From a virus, in the IMG/VR virus record IMGVR_UViG_3300008266_000818, positions 1 through 24,394 of that record: DNA of 24,394 nt; one strand, given 5' to 3'. Numbering within the stretch: position 1 is the first letter of the stretch; the number at the start of each line of letters is the position of its first letter. This document shows positions 7,545 through 15,118 of the stretch, piece by piece. Below the pieces are notes generated by a model that saw only the letters and a program-made list of their open reading frames with translations, was not told the origin of the DNA and did no database searches. A program made the position numbers and the translations under genes.

Positions 7545-8250
7545 TATTTCTTGACCTTAAAACCAATTTGTTTGGCACTGTCGGCGCTCTACCAAACGCA
7601 TAGTTGATTGTAGAAATGAAGTTCACGCGATTCATTGATGTGTCGCCGGGGTTGACTGACTGCCATGAATTGTCATTGGTATAGCGCCCAGAAGTCCTGT
7701 TCTGCAAGATCAATTGAAAGCTGGATGCACTCAAGGTCACAGCACCAGCATATTGCCTTGCCTCTTCCATCCACTGTTCAGAGATTGAAAAAGAGTTGAC
7801 GTAACCATTGAAGTACTGATAAAGCCCGTTGCCACCAGTGGCAAGTGTCCACGGAATTTCAGTCTCGGAATTATTCTTCCAATCCACCGTAAAAGAACTG
7901 TTGTTTATCCAGTTGGCATAGCTTAGTGTCAGAAGCTGATTGTTGTCATTGAAAAAACCATGCCACAACTGAATCCGCGAGCCTTTGATGTTTGAGCTAA
8001 GAACAAGTCCAAGCATCGCAGTGTCAATACCAACCAGTGTGATGGTTGTTTCATTGGCCGTGCTTTTAATGTCTCGCTGTGCCGAACTTACTTGAATAAG
8101 TTGACCAAGCGCCGTGAATGTCCCAACGCCAGCAACATTGATGGTGTAGGGTGCTGTTGAAAAATAATAAGTGCCTGAAGGCGTTGTCAACTTAAAGAAA
8201 TCCGCATAGCGAATTACGTTTGTATTTACAACTGGCAAGATTTCGTTCAT
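7534..8250 (-). CDS. Tail tip protein (distal tail/adaptor, DUF2163-like position)
   Basis: A 238-residue beta-rich protein. It starts with VIRYADFFKLTTPSGTYYFSTAPYTI and contains FTALGQLIQVSSAQRDIKSTANETTITLVG, the sort of short-loop beta pattern found in tail-tip proteins that sit between the tape measure and the hub (as gp13 of gene-transfer agents or the L/M region of lambda). The IQLWHGFFND motif followed by a wing (QYFNGYVNSFSISEQ) is also like that group. Its ATG overlaps the 225-residue gene stop as ATGA (8247-8250), with GAGG upstream. Family assignment rests on position and pattern; it is uncertain at the domain-name level. Confidence 0.65.
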   Translation of the reverse strand: MNEILPVVNTNVIRYADFFKLTTPSGTYYFSTAPYTINVAGVGTFTALGQLIQVSSAQRDIKSTANETTITLVGIDTAMLGLVLSSNIKGSRIQLWHGFFNDNNQLLTLSYANWINNSSFTVDWKNNSETEIPWTLATGGNGLYQYFNGYVNSFSISEQWMEEARQYAGAVTLSASSFQLILQNRTSGRYTNDNSWQSVNPGDTSMNRVNFISTINYAFGRAPTVPNKLVLRSRNNAS

Positions 8251-8924
8251 AGCACAACCTCAACGGCGCTAAATTGGCCGTCCCATTGGATAAAGCTGTC
8301 GTTTGTCATTGGAACCAGAGTGTAGGTTGGATACTCTCTCAACACAACAGGGAATGTCACGCCAGTGTACGCAGTTGCTCCAAGTATCACAGTTCCAAAT
8401 TGACCAATAACAGCGGCTACAGGAGCCGTGACGGTGCTTAAAAGAGTGCGGTGGACAGGAATGCTAACTGTTGTCAAAGCGCCTCTGGTGACGTTTGCAG
8501 TGGCAATGTAGGAGTAGCGGCCAATCTGAATGAAGTCGCCAACCTTGACGATGAACGATCCAGCACTGATGGCCGGCAAAGAGCCAAGAACAATGGTCTT
8601 GTTGGCAGACGATGTTTGCACCTGACAAGCAATGATCTGAGCTTGAGTCATGTCGCCTTGATAGCGAATGTAGTTCAGCCAGCCAGTGGAGCCAAAATTC
8701 ATGTACTGCTCTGTGATTCGATCAGCCTCTCGCAAGGTAGAAAGCACCCCACGGTTTTGCGAGTACAACAAATAATTCATTGGCCTGATGCCAAACTGAA
8801 ATGGTTGGACCGTCAGAATTTCCGAGGTGCTGATTCGCATATTCCTCGACATCATCTGACCTGCAAACTTGTGGTCGTTGATGCTGACAGACTCAGCCAC
8901 AGAAAGAATTGTTTGAAGACTCAT
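8247..8924 (-). CDS. Tail tip protein (distal tail-like)
   Basis: A 225-residue protein, beta-rich in the second half (FIVKVGDFIQIGRYSYIATANVTRG, VVLREYPTYTLVPM). The first half is more helical (ILSVAESVSINDHKF ... READRITEQYMNFG). Located between the fibre/tape measure genes and the second tail-tip gene, it most likely forms a ring or adaptor at the tail end. The pattern VGDFIQIG.YSYIAT with a following strand recalls the small OB- or beta-barrel modules of tail-tip proteins. I do not recognise a named family. Translationally coupled to the next gene by an ATGA overlap. Confidence 0.65.
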   Translation of the reverse strand: MSLQTILSVAESVSINDHKFAGQMMSRNMRISTSEILTVQPFQFGIRPMNYLLYSQNRGVLSTLREADRITEQYMNFGSTGWLNYIRYQGDMTQAQIIACQVQTSSANKTIVLGSLPAISAGSFIVKVGDFIQIGRYSYIATANVTRGALTTVSIPVHRTLLSTVTAPVAAVIGQFGTVILGATAYTGVTFPVVLREYPTYTLVPMTNDSFIQWDGQFSAVEVVL

Positions 8925-8943
8925 AATTTATCCAATCTTTCAC

Positions 8944-10386
8944 TTAGCTGATGCGGTACAGGATGAACGTGTTTGCCGCAGTACGCCGAATTCGGAAGTT
9001 GGCTGAAATGCCAGTGGCAATTGTCAAAGAGCCTAGCGATGTTACGCCTGTGTTGACAGCCATCGTGATTGTTCCAGAAGCAGTGTTGATAACGGTAAAG
9101 TCGTAGCCAAAATCAACACCTATCCACGGGACCAATGTTTCCATAGTCGTGCCAAGAGGCATTGTGACCGTGTATGTCGTGCCAGTTGTGTTGATGATCT
9201 GAGCTTGGATGTTTGCGTTGGTCAGTGTTGCGGCGGCGCTAATGGCCGCAGGTGCTGGCGCATCAACAACAATTGCTCCCGGAAACTGCGTGTTCCCAGA
9301 CGAGTCAACAACCTGACGGATAGTGCCAGCGCCATCAGACAACACAATGTAGCCGCTGGCCGTGCGGATGTCCAAGCCACCAGAGTTGCCTTGGTAGCTG
9401 CCGACAACCACGTTGTTGCTGCCCGTAGTCATCAAAGCACCAGAGCTTGCTCCAAGGAACAGGTTTGTAGCGCCCGTTGTTACAGCAGTTCCTGCGTTGT
9501 AACCCAGAGCCGTGTTGCTGCCTCCTGTTGCCGCTGTGAGGGCCGCATAACCAACAGCCGTGCCGTTGCCAGCAGTCAGCACATCATCCAGCGCAAAGTA
9601 GCCAATCGCCACGTTGTTGCTGGTGGTGCTGTTGCCCCACAGAGCACGGCGACCAACAGCGGTGTTAAGTGACCCCGTGGTGTTGCTGGACATTGCAAGG
9701 TAACCGATGGCCGTGTTCTCTGCGCCAGAAGTGTTTGCGTTTAGAGAGGAAGTTCCAACAGCGGTGTTGTTGCCGCCAGTGACAGCTCCGTTCATTGATG
9801 ATGCGCCAATAGCAATGTTATTGTCACCAGCAGTTGCAGAAGTAAGCGCAGCAGCGCCAATTGCAATGACGCTTGAAACGGTTTGCGCCGCGCCCAAAGC
9901 TCCGCTGCCAATAGCTACGTTACTTGCGCCAGTGGTGATGGCATCGGCAGCATTAGCGCCTACCGCCGTGTTGCCAGAGCCTGTCGTAGTCGCGCCCAAA
10001 GCAGCACCGCCAACAGCCGTATTGGTAGCCAAGTTAGCCAAGCCTCTACCTACGGTCATGCCATAGATAGTTGCGTTGCCGTTAACTGTGAATGTGGAAC
10101 TGAATGTAGTCGCACCAGTGAATGTCTGCGCGGTGTTTGCAAGGGTTGCCAGTGTGCCTGTAATGTTTGGCAGCGTGTATTGCCGGGTGGTTGCAGTTGT
10201 GATGCCACTCATCACAAACTCAGCCTTCTTGGTGTTGTCAGTTGGGTCTTCTAGTCTGAAGGTGTAGTTGACCTCCATAGCCGTACCAGCAATGGTGAAG
10301 GCATTGTCGTAATACTGAAAGTTTGCATCCAAATTAGCAAGAGGAATTGCACTGGTTGCGGTAGCAAATGAATTTGGCACTGGCAT
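8944..10386 (-). CDS. Tail fibre with YadA-head-like beta-roll repeats
   Basis: A 480-residue protein. Residues 1-40 (MPVPNSFATATSAIPLANLDANF) look like a tail-attachment head; 41-110 resemble the GTLATLANTAQTFTGATTF shaft motif of phage fibres. Residues 122-329 hold 13 copies of N-x-[AV]-[VIL]-G spaced 17 residues apart, as in head domains of trimeric autotransporter adhesins and in phage fibres that share this beta-roll. The end (about 380-480) is a beta-rich cap ending FILYRIS. The likely role is host binding as a trimeric fibre. It stands between the tape measure and distal-tail genes, where a fibre gene is not expected; start has TAAGGA upstream. Confidence 0.83.
   Translation of the reverse strand: MPVPNSFATATSAIPLANLDANFQYYDNAFTIAGTAMEVNYTFRLEDPTDNTKKAEFVMSGITTATTRQYTLPNITGTLATLANTAQTFTGATTFSSTFTVNGNATIYGMTVGRGLANLATNTAVGGAALGATTTGSGNTAVGANAADAITTGASNVAIGSGALGAAQTVSSVIAIGAAALTSATAGDNNIAIGASSMNGAVTGGNNTAVGTSSLNANTSGAENTAIGYLAMSSNTTGSLNTAVGRRALWGNSTTSNNVAIGYFALDDVLTAGNGTAVGYAALTAATGGSNTALGYNAGTAVTTGATNLFLGASSGALMTTGSNNVVVGSYQGNSGGLDIRTASGYIVLSDGAGTIRQVVDSSGNTQFPGAIVVDAPAPAAISAAATLTNANIQAQIINTTGTTYTVTMPLGTTMETLVPWIGVDFGYDFTVINTASGTITMAVNTGVTSLGSLTIATGISANFRIRRTAANTFILYRIS
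9400..10023 (-). repeat. 13 tandem 51-base coding repeats (17-residue beta-roll)
   Basis: Within the fibre gene the motif N-x-[AV]-[VIL]-G starts at residues 122, 139, 156, 173, 190, 207, 224, 241, 258, 275, 291, 308 and 325. The period is 17 residues except for one 16-residue step. Coding repeats diverge in DNA, so copy number is probably old rather than a recent slippage product, but unequal recombination could change it. Confidence 0.85.
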
Positions 10387-10395
10387 GATTTGTCC

Positions 10396-12831
10396 TTAAC
10401 GTGACACTGGAATGCTGCGGTTCGCGCTTTGATAAGCAGCAAACACGCCTTGTTTGTTTTTAGCCAAGAACTGAAGTCCCGACTGTGTATCAATGGCGCT
10501 CATGTTTTGAATGATCGGGCCATTGTAGTTAATCGTTTGACCGCCCATGCTGGACAAAGCATTGTTCGGGATAACTGTACCCGCTGTTCGTGGAACAAAC
10601 AACTCAGGTCCACGCTCACCAATGATGTATGGCGTGTTGGCTTCTGCTGGACCACCTTCGGCCAAAAAGCCGCCTAAGTCCATGTTGCCAAAAGCCTTGC
10701 CAGTTCCAAAACCACCACCAGAAAAGCTACCAGCAAATGAGCTAAACAAGCCACGCAGCAACGACATGGCTTGCATCTTCATTTCAATTGCTATCAGGCT
10801 TTGTATGGTGCTACGAGCAAAGTCCTTCATGTTCAACTTGCCAGTCTTGACAAAGTTGTCAATTGCAGAACTCATGTTGCCCCAAACGGAATCAAAGACC
10901 TCCTGTGTGCGCTTCATGGAATCTTCCATCGTCACAAACATTTTTGCCATTTGCTCTTGGCGATCAATTTGGTCAAGATTGAATTGTTTGTCTGGACCTT
11001 CCTCGACTTCTTTGCGCTTTCTGGCGTACTCCAAAGAAATCTGAGCAAGACGCTGCTCTTTTTCTGTGGCGTAAATTAACTTGTACTTCAAATCAAGGGA
11101 TTCCTTTTGGTATTCCATGTCCTTTGTTCTGGATTGATTGCTAGTGCGAATTGTTTGGCGTCTGTTTTCTTCGGCAACTTCGGCATCTGTTTTTTCTTTT
11201 TCTGTTCTTAAAAATTCTTCGTATTCAGACATCATTGTCTTGTTGCGAATCTGCCGCACCTTTTCCGCAGTTTCAGCGGAAATTGCAATTTCTTTGCTTT
11301 TGAAAATTGCAAGGTTTTGAGAAGTAGCACGACCATCTTCTTGACGGTTCTTCTCATTCATTTCTCTGCGAGCATCCTCCAGCTTTTTGGCTGCTTCAAG
11401 CTCAAGCATTTGTATTTCATTCAAGCCTTGCTTGGCAACTGCAAATTTGGCTTCTGCTTCAGCCTTGGCAACTTCATCTGCTTTGCTCTTGAGCATTCCT
11501 TTGTACTTGTCGTACTCGTCAATTTTCTCTTTGGCACTTCCAACAGCTTTTGATGCAGTAGACCTGTTTTGAAGACGTTGAATTTCTAGCAAGTTTTCTT
11601 TGCTTGCTTGCAAGGACGCCAATGTTTTGCGCCAGCCTCTTGCAAAAACAGTGTCTTCCTCTTCTGATGTTCCAGAAAGTTTTTGCTTGATGTCAGAAAT
11701 TTGCTTATCAAGAGCATCAAGAGTTTGAGATTGAGTAGGGCCAGTCAAGAACTCCTTGAACTTTTCCCAATAGTTGCTCATTGCAGTCGTGACTGTCTTC
11801 CACGCACCCTCAAGAAAACCAAGCTCACGGCGTTGCTGTGCAAGTTTCGTATTCAGGGCAACAGCCACAACCTGCGCGGCCTCTTGCTTTTTATTCGCCT
11901 TCTCCAATGCTTCAATCTGCTTGTATTGCTCAAGCGTCAAAAAATTCATTTCCTTGTTAAGCGACTTGGCCCCTTCAGCCGTTCCACTTAATCCACCCTT
12001 GAGTTTTTGTGCTGCCTCTGTAGCAGATACACCTGCAATTTGCGAATAGGTGATGATTGCCTGAGTCACTGCGTTTATTGATTCGCCAGTGAATTGACCA
12101 GACGAAATCACGGCCATCAATGCTTCCTTGGTTGTGCCAAGGCTTGCATTGGTTGCGCCGCTTAATGTGTTTGCCAGCTTTTGGAAAGACGCTTCAGTGA
12201 CCCCTGAATAATTGCCAGTCAACGTAAGAGCATCGCGCAACTTATCCAAATCATCTGCTGCTTGATATGCTGCAATGGCAACACTCCCCAAGCCAACTGC
12301 AACAGCGCCAAGGCCAACAGTGAATGGCGTGAACAATGTGCCGATTGCTCGGAACATATTTCCAATACCGCCCATCACATCTTTCAATTGACCACCTTGC
12401 TGCAAGATGGCAATGAACGGGCTTTGACCTGATGCGATCTGCGTCACCAAGTCAGTTGTTTGATAGGTCAACTGAATCTTTTGCTGCTCGTTCATCTTGA
12501 ACTGAGCATTAGTAGCGTTCTTGGCAGATGAAGCAATCTTGTCGTAAGCAGCCGCTTGCTGCAACAACCTGTCCTTCATGTCCTTCGTGGCATTCATAAA
12601 CCTGCCAGAAGTAACCTCGCGCTGGATCAACTCTACCTTTGTAAGAGCTTTGCCGTAGTCATCTGTTGCATGAGCCAATGCCTTCAACTCACCAGCAGCA
12701 GCGTTGGTATCCCTGCGAATGGCGTTTTTCAGCTTGGCGTTTTCTGAGATGGCCTTATCAATAGATGCCGTAAATTCAGCAGTATCCAGACCAAGGACAA
12801 CACCAAGTCGGGCAATGTTTTGTGATGACAT
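10396..12831 (-). CDS. Tail length tape measure protein (lambda H-like)
   Basis: An 811-residue protein. Residues 1-130 are helical and charged; SGQSPFIAILQQGGQLKDVMGG (134-155) is a hallmark of lambda-type tape measures. A hydrophobic stretch (about 163-190) follows that could cross the inner membrane during DNA entry. Residues about 340-640 are long coiled coil (AEAEAKFAVAKQGLNEI, KEKTDAEVAEENRR). The C-terminal part (SVWGNMSSAIDNFVKTGKLNMKDFARS) matches the lambda tape C-terminal pattern, ending in a Gly-rich segment with GERGPELFVPRTAG. By the usual rule of about 0.15 nm per residue the tail would be near 120 nm. The ATG overlaps the upstream stop (TAATG). Confidence 0.93.
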   Translation of the reverse strand: MSSQNIARLGVVLGLDTAEFTASIDKAISENAKLKNAIRRDTNAAAGELKALAHATDDYGKALTKVELIQREVTSGRFMNATKDMKDRLLQQAAAYDKIASSAKNATNAQFKMNEQQKIQLTYQTTDLVTQIASGQSPFIAILQQGGQLKDVMGGIGNMFRAIGTLFTPFTVGLGAVAVGLGSVAIAAYQAADDLDKLRDALTLTGNYSGVTEASFQKLANTLSGATNASLGTTKEALMAVISSGQFTGESINAVTQAIITYSQIAGVSATEAAQKLKGGLSGTAEGAKSLNKEMNFLTLEQYKQIEALEKANKKQEAAQVVAVALNTKLAQQRRELGFLEGAWKTVTTAMSNYWEKFKEFLTGPTQSQTLDALDKQISDIKQKLSGTSEEEDTVFARGWRKTLASLQASKENLLEIQRLQNRSTASKAVGSAKEKIDEYDKYKGMLKSKADEVAKAEAEAKFAVAKQGLNEIQMLELEAAKKLEDARREMNEKNRQEDGRATSQNLAIFKSKEIAISAETAEKVRQIRNKTMMSEYEEFLRTEKEKTDAEVAEENRRQTIRTSNQSRTKDMEYQKESLDLKYKLIYATEKEQRLAQISLEYARKRKEVEEGPDKQFNLDQIDRQEQMAKMFVTMEDSMKRTQEVFDSVWGNMSSAIDNFVKTGKLNMKDFARSTIQSLIAIEMKMQAMSLLRGLFSSFAGSFSGGGFGTGKAFGNMDLGGFLAEGGPAEANTPYIIGERGPELFVPRTAGTVIPNNALSSMGGQTINYNGPIIQNMSAIDTQSGLQFLAKNKQGVFAAYQSANRSIPVSR

Positions 12832-13322
12832 TATTTCTTCCTTCGCGCCAGTTTCTTGGCGTATTCAGGGATTCTGACCGCCAACTGAGATTTTAGTTCA
12901 GTAAGCACTGTTTGAGAGTTTTCTTGCAGTGCAGGGCGCAAGAATGGGTTAGCCCCCATCCTAGATGTGCCAAACTCGTTTGCAAGCGATACAGCACTCT
13001 TTTTGACCGATACAACAGCAATAGCTGCGTCAGTCTCGTTGACGTAATCGCTGCGCTTGTCCTTCTCGCTTGGGATACGAGCATCCAAGCGGATCGTGTC
13101 TCTCATGTGGATGGGGTTTTTGTCGTCCCGTGGCTTTTCGCCAACTGGCGCTTTGGTCTTGGCCGAGTTCAGCACAGACTCCATTGCTGCTTTGGCTGAC
13201 GGAACAAGTGTATTTCGAGCAACTAAGTCACCCCTGAACCCTTCAGCCATTTCTCTCAACTGCTGCTCAAATTCGGCAAACCCTTCCAGCTTGAAAGATT
13301 TGCTTTGCGGGTTGTAGGCCAT
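12831..13322 (-). CDS. HK97 gp10-like morphogenesis protein
   Basis: A 163-residue basic protein with the gp10 pattern: KLEGFAEFEQQLREMAE at the start, a middle KTKAPVGEKPRDDKNPIHMRDTI, and FGTSRMGANPFLRPALQE near the end, where the family has a conserved E-FGT-----PF-RPA. This family is tied to head-tail joining or tail completion. In most HK97-like phages it stands next to the head-closure and tail-terminator genes; here it follows the tail chaperones and precedes the tape measure. Coupled at both ends: start one base after the chaperone stop, stop overlapping the tape start. Function beyond tail morphogenesis is uncertain. Confidence 0.8.
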   Translation of the reverse strand: MAYNPQSKSFKLEGFAEFEQQLREMAEGFRGDLVARNTLVPSAKAAMESVLNSAKTKAPVGEKPRDDKNPIHMRDTIRLDARIPSEKDKRSDYVNETDAAIAVVSVKKSAVSLANEFGTSRMGANPFLRPALQENSQTVLTELKSQLAVRIPEYAKKLARRKK

Positions 13323-13323
13323 T

Positions 13324-13668
13324 TCAAACTTTCAAGAATGCCTCCGAGCCGGGTCTAGTCGCAATGAAACTCAGCAGTTGCTGGTTGACTTGTTCTTGCT
13401 GCTGTTTCTCGGTCAAAGGCGGGACGATGTAATCATGCGTTGACGGCAAAACATCCTTCATGCGGAATGGCGCTGCCGTCTTCTGAATTTTCGAGTTTAA
13501 GTTGCCCGTGGTCAAGGAACTTAGCGCAAGCAGCATCGCTTTGTTCCCAATCATCCCATCGCTCAACATAATCTCTATGTTTATCAAGTCGTCCACTGGA
13601 ACATCGTCAGGACACCCACCGTGAGCGTAAATGTACGCTCTGGCCTGTGAGTGAGCGTCCTGAATCAG
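13324..13668 (-). CDS. Tail assembly chaperone T extension, made by -1 frameshift from G
   Basis: This frame has no good start of its own (a GTG at 13596 lacks a clear site and would cut off the first 24 residues). It is read through a -1 shift at AAAAAAC (13668-13674): after N154 of the G protein the ribosome continues with LIQDAHSQARAYIYAHGGC and adds 114 residues, giving a GT fusion of 268 residues spanning 13324-14129. The extension has an N-terminal helical part, MLLALSSLTTGNL in the middle, and a QQQEQVNQQLLSF end. In lambda and HK97-like phages the rare GT form bridges the G-coated tape measure and tube subunits during tail assembly. Directly followed by the gp10-like gene. Confidence 0.85.
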   Translation of the reverse strand: MIQDAHSQARAYIYAHGGCPDDVPVDDLINIEIMLSDGMIGNKAMLLALSSLTTGNLNSKIQKTAAPFRMKDVLPSTHDYIVPPLTEKQQQEQVNQQLLSFIATRPGSEAFLKV

Positions 13669-13674
13669 TTTTTT
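13608..13674 (-). promoter_or_regulatory. -1 programmed frameshift signal (slippery site plus RNA structure)
   Basis: On the minus strand the zero frame reads CGA AAA AAC TGA. The heptamer A AAA AAC (13668-13674) fits X XXY YYZ, and the G stop is the next codon. After a 5-nt spacer (TGATT) comes a 13-bp stem: CAGGACGCUCACU (13650-13662) with GGUGGGUGUCCUG (13608-13620), including four G-U pairs. Inside its loop is a second perfect hairpin, GAGCGTA-CATT-TACGCTC (13623-13640). Spacer and stem length are typical of stimulators. Confidence 0.88.
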
Positions 13675-14129
13675 CGAGAGTCCTTGTAGCCGGGTTGAAT
13701 CGACTCAGTAATCTTTGCGATCATCTCAAGCTGAACTGCCATCGGCCACTCAGCGTCAATGTCTTCGTAGGTGATGTCATCAAGAGTGCCGACTTCTGGC
13801 ACAAGCAACCTGATGAATTGGACCATCCGATTTTCCATCATGATGATCTTCTTGACCAAATCCTTTGTGGATCGGCCTTCGATAATCACATCGTCCTCGG
13901 TGATTTCAATGCCTTCAATCACAGTTCCCGTGCGGAAGCTGGCAGACATTTTCTCGTAACGAGTTTGCAGGTCTTCGGGGTTGATTTTTTCGATTGCTTC
14001 TTCAATCTGTTCCATCTCTTTGGTCAAAGGGATACGAACTTTGAAGACATGACCACCAAGCTCGAATGTCTTGGTGCGTAGATGTGCTTTTTGATAGCTG
14101 TCGCCAAAAGCGGATTGAATGCGTGACAT
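13665..14129 (-). CDS. Tail assembly chaperone G
   Basis: A 154-residue helical, acidic protein (KEMEQIEEAIEKINPEDLQ; TRYEKMSASFRTG; LVKKIIMMENRMVQFIRLL). It is placed between tail-tube and tape measure genes, where lambda gpG and HK97 gp13 are found, and has the -1 frameshift signal at its very end. It should bind the tape measure while the tail tube polymerises and is not expected in the finished virion. The C-terminus ends GYKDSRKN, the last codons forming the slippery site. AAGGA eight bases upstream supports the ATG at 14129. Sequence similarity to a named chaperone family was not checked; the call rests on position plus frameshift. Confidence 0.87.
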   Translation of the reverse strand: MSRIQSAFGDSYQKAHLRTKTFELGGHVFKVRIPLTKEMEQIEEAIEKINPEDLQTRYEKMSASFRTGTVIEGIEITEDDVIIEGRSTKDLVKKIIMMENRMVQFIRLLVPEVGTLDDITYEDIDAEWPMAVQLEMIAKITESIQPGYKDSRKN

Positions 14130-14139
14130 GGTTTTTTCC

Positions 14140-14361
14140 TTATCGTGTCGTTTTGATGATCTTGTGGTAGATGGACTCGTTCAGACTCATGGCGTAATCC
14201 ACCACTTCGTCTGGAGTCATTTTGTCAGCATGGTTTCTTGCAATGTCATGTGCAAGAGCAATTGCTGTAATTCTCTGTTGCTGAAACCCAAACCAATTCT
14301 TGGAGGAATCGGATTGGGCTACAAGAAAGTTTAGGAGGTCATTGCTGTCTTTTACTATCAT
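14140..14361 (-). CDS. Small helical protein in tail operon, function unknown
   Basis: A 73-residue protein (MIVKDSNDLLNFLVAQSDSS...) that reads as three or four helices, with no membrane segment and no Cys. It sits five bases after the 74-residue gene and ten before the chaperone start, so it is co-transcribed with tail genes. GAG is present at a usable distance before the ATG. I do not recognise it. It may be a further small assembly factor, since chaperone-like proteins are commonly encoded in this slot. Confidence 0.6.
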   Translation of the reverse strand: MIVKDSNDLLNFLVAQSDSSKNWFGFQQQRITAIALAHDIARNHADKMTPDEVVDYAMSLNESIYHKIIKTTR

Positions 14362-14366
14362 TTCTT

Positions 14367-14591
14367 TTACTCTGTTGTGTCTGGTGCAACCTCTGGGGCA
14401 ACTTCTTCAATGACCACCACGGGTGCGGTCACGTTGTATTTTTTCAGCAGGGCCAAAGCAATGGCTTCTGCTGTGTCTGGCTCGGCAGTGGCTTCTGCAA
14501 GCTCACCAGCGTCAACCTCCAAGCCACGGGCAACAAGATTGATGTCGCCGTAGCTGGTCACAATCGCTTCAATTGCGTCAGTGAGTGTCAT
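14367..14591 (-). CDS. Small acidic protein after the tail-tube genes, function unknown
   Basis: A 74-residue protein starting MTLTDAIEAIVTSYGDINLV, with an acidic end (VVVIEEVAPEVAPDTTE). The start is taken as the ATG at 14591 because it overlaps the tube gene stop as TGATG; an upstream in-frame ATG at 14645 would lie well inside the tube gene. The fold appears helical up to LLKKYNV and then extended. It follows the second tail-tube paralogue, so a tail role is likely, but no family is recognised. Confidence 0.6.
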   Translation of the reverse strand: MTLTDAIEAIVTSYGDINLVARGLEVDAGELAEATAEPDTAEAIALALLKKYNVTAPVVVIEEVAPEVAPDTTE

Positions 14592-15109
14592 CAGTTGTTC
14601 GACCAGCCGTACTGGTTGCCCCGTGGATGAATCGTGAACATGCACTTAGCTTCAGCGCCGGGTTGTGCGTCAATTTGGAACTGACCCACGCGACCGTTGA
14701 AGGCATAAGCGACAGTGTTTGTGCCTTCCACTGCTGCGACCACAAAAGTGCGATCCACAACACCAGAATAAGCATCAGAACGAATCTGAAGCAATGCAGT
14801 ATTAGATGGGTCCCAAGCAGATGTAATGGTCAGGCTAGTAGGAGCCGCTTGCACTGGCATCTTGTCGCTTTGACGCGAACCAGCAACACTGAAGTTTGCC
14901 ATTGCGTCATCCATGCCAAACGCAGGGATGGCCTCAACAGGCACAGCAACACCAACAGTGCCAGTGCCGTTGGCAACAGTGCCAACAATGGTGGTCACTT
15001 GCGCCAGCCACACAGACAAGTTTGCCGTGGTCAATGGAGTTGGGGTTGCAGCCGACTGCATCCACAGCGAGGTGCTAAAACCGGGAAGAACTTTTGCAGG
15101 AATAGCCAT
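14591..15109 (-). CDS. Tail tube protein, paralogue 2
   Basis: A 172-residue protein, paralogous to the next-upstream gene. The final two thirds (PAFGMDDA to GWSNN) are near-identical in order and sequence, roughly four of five residues by eye: AGSRQSDK.PVQAAPTSLT, DAYSGV.DRTFVV, YAFNGRVGQFQIDAQPGAEA and FTIHPRGNQ.GWSNN. The N-terminal part diverges and this copy has an 8-residue Gly/Val-rich insert (TVANGTGTVGV). Size, position between tail terminator and chaperone, and abundance-type ribosome binding site (AAGGAGTCATC) point to the major tail tube subunit or a second tube subunit. The site overlaps the stop of the first copy (TAAGGAG). Confidence 0.8.
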   Translation of the reverse strand: MAIPAKVLPGFSTSLWMQSAATPTPLTTANLSVWLAQVTTIVGTVANGTGTVGVAVPVEAIPAFGMDDAMANFSVAGSRQSDKMPVQAAPTSLTITSAWDPSNTALLQIRSDAYSGVVDRTFVVAAVEGTNTVAYAFNGRVGQFQIDAQPGAEAKCMFTIHPRGNQYGWSNN

Positions 15110-15118
15110 GATGACTCC

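Noticed and set aside
9400-10023. Regular 51-base repeats as a possible CRISPR-like or satellite array
   Set aside because: The repeats are coding and diverged, with no constant repeat plus variable spacer; they are explained by the beta-roll protein.
13324-13596. Independent 90-residue gene starting at GTG 13596
   Set aside because: The frame is open back to the slippery site with protein-like sequence, so the frameshift fusion explains it better than a weak GTG start.
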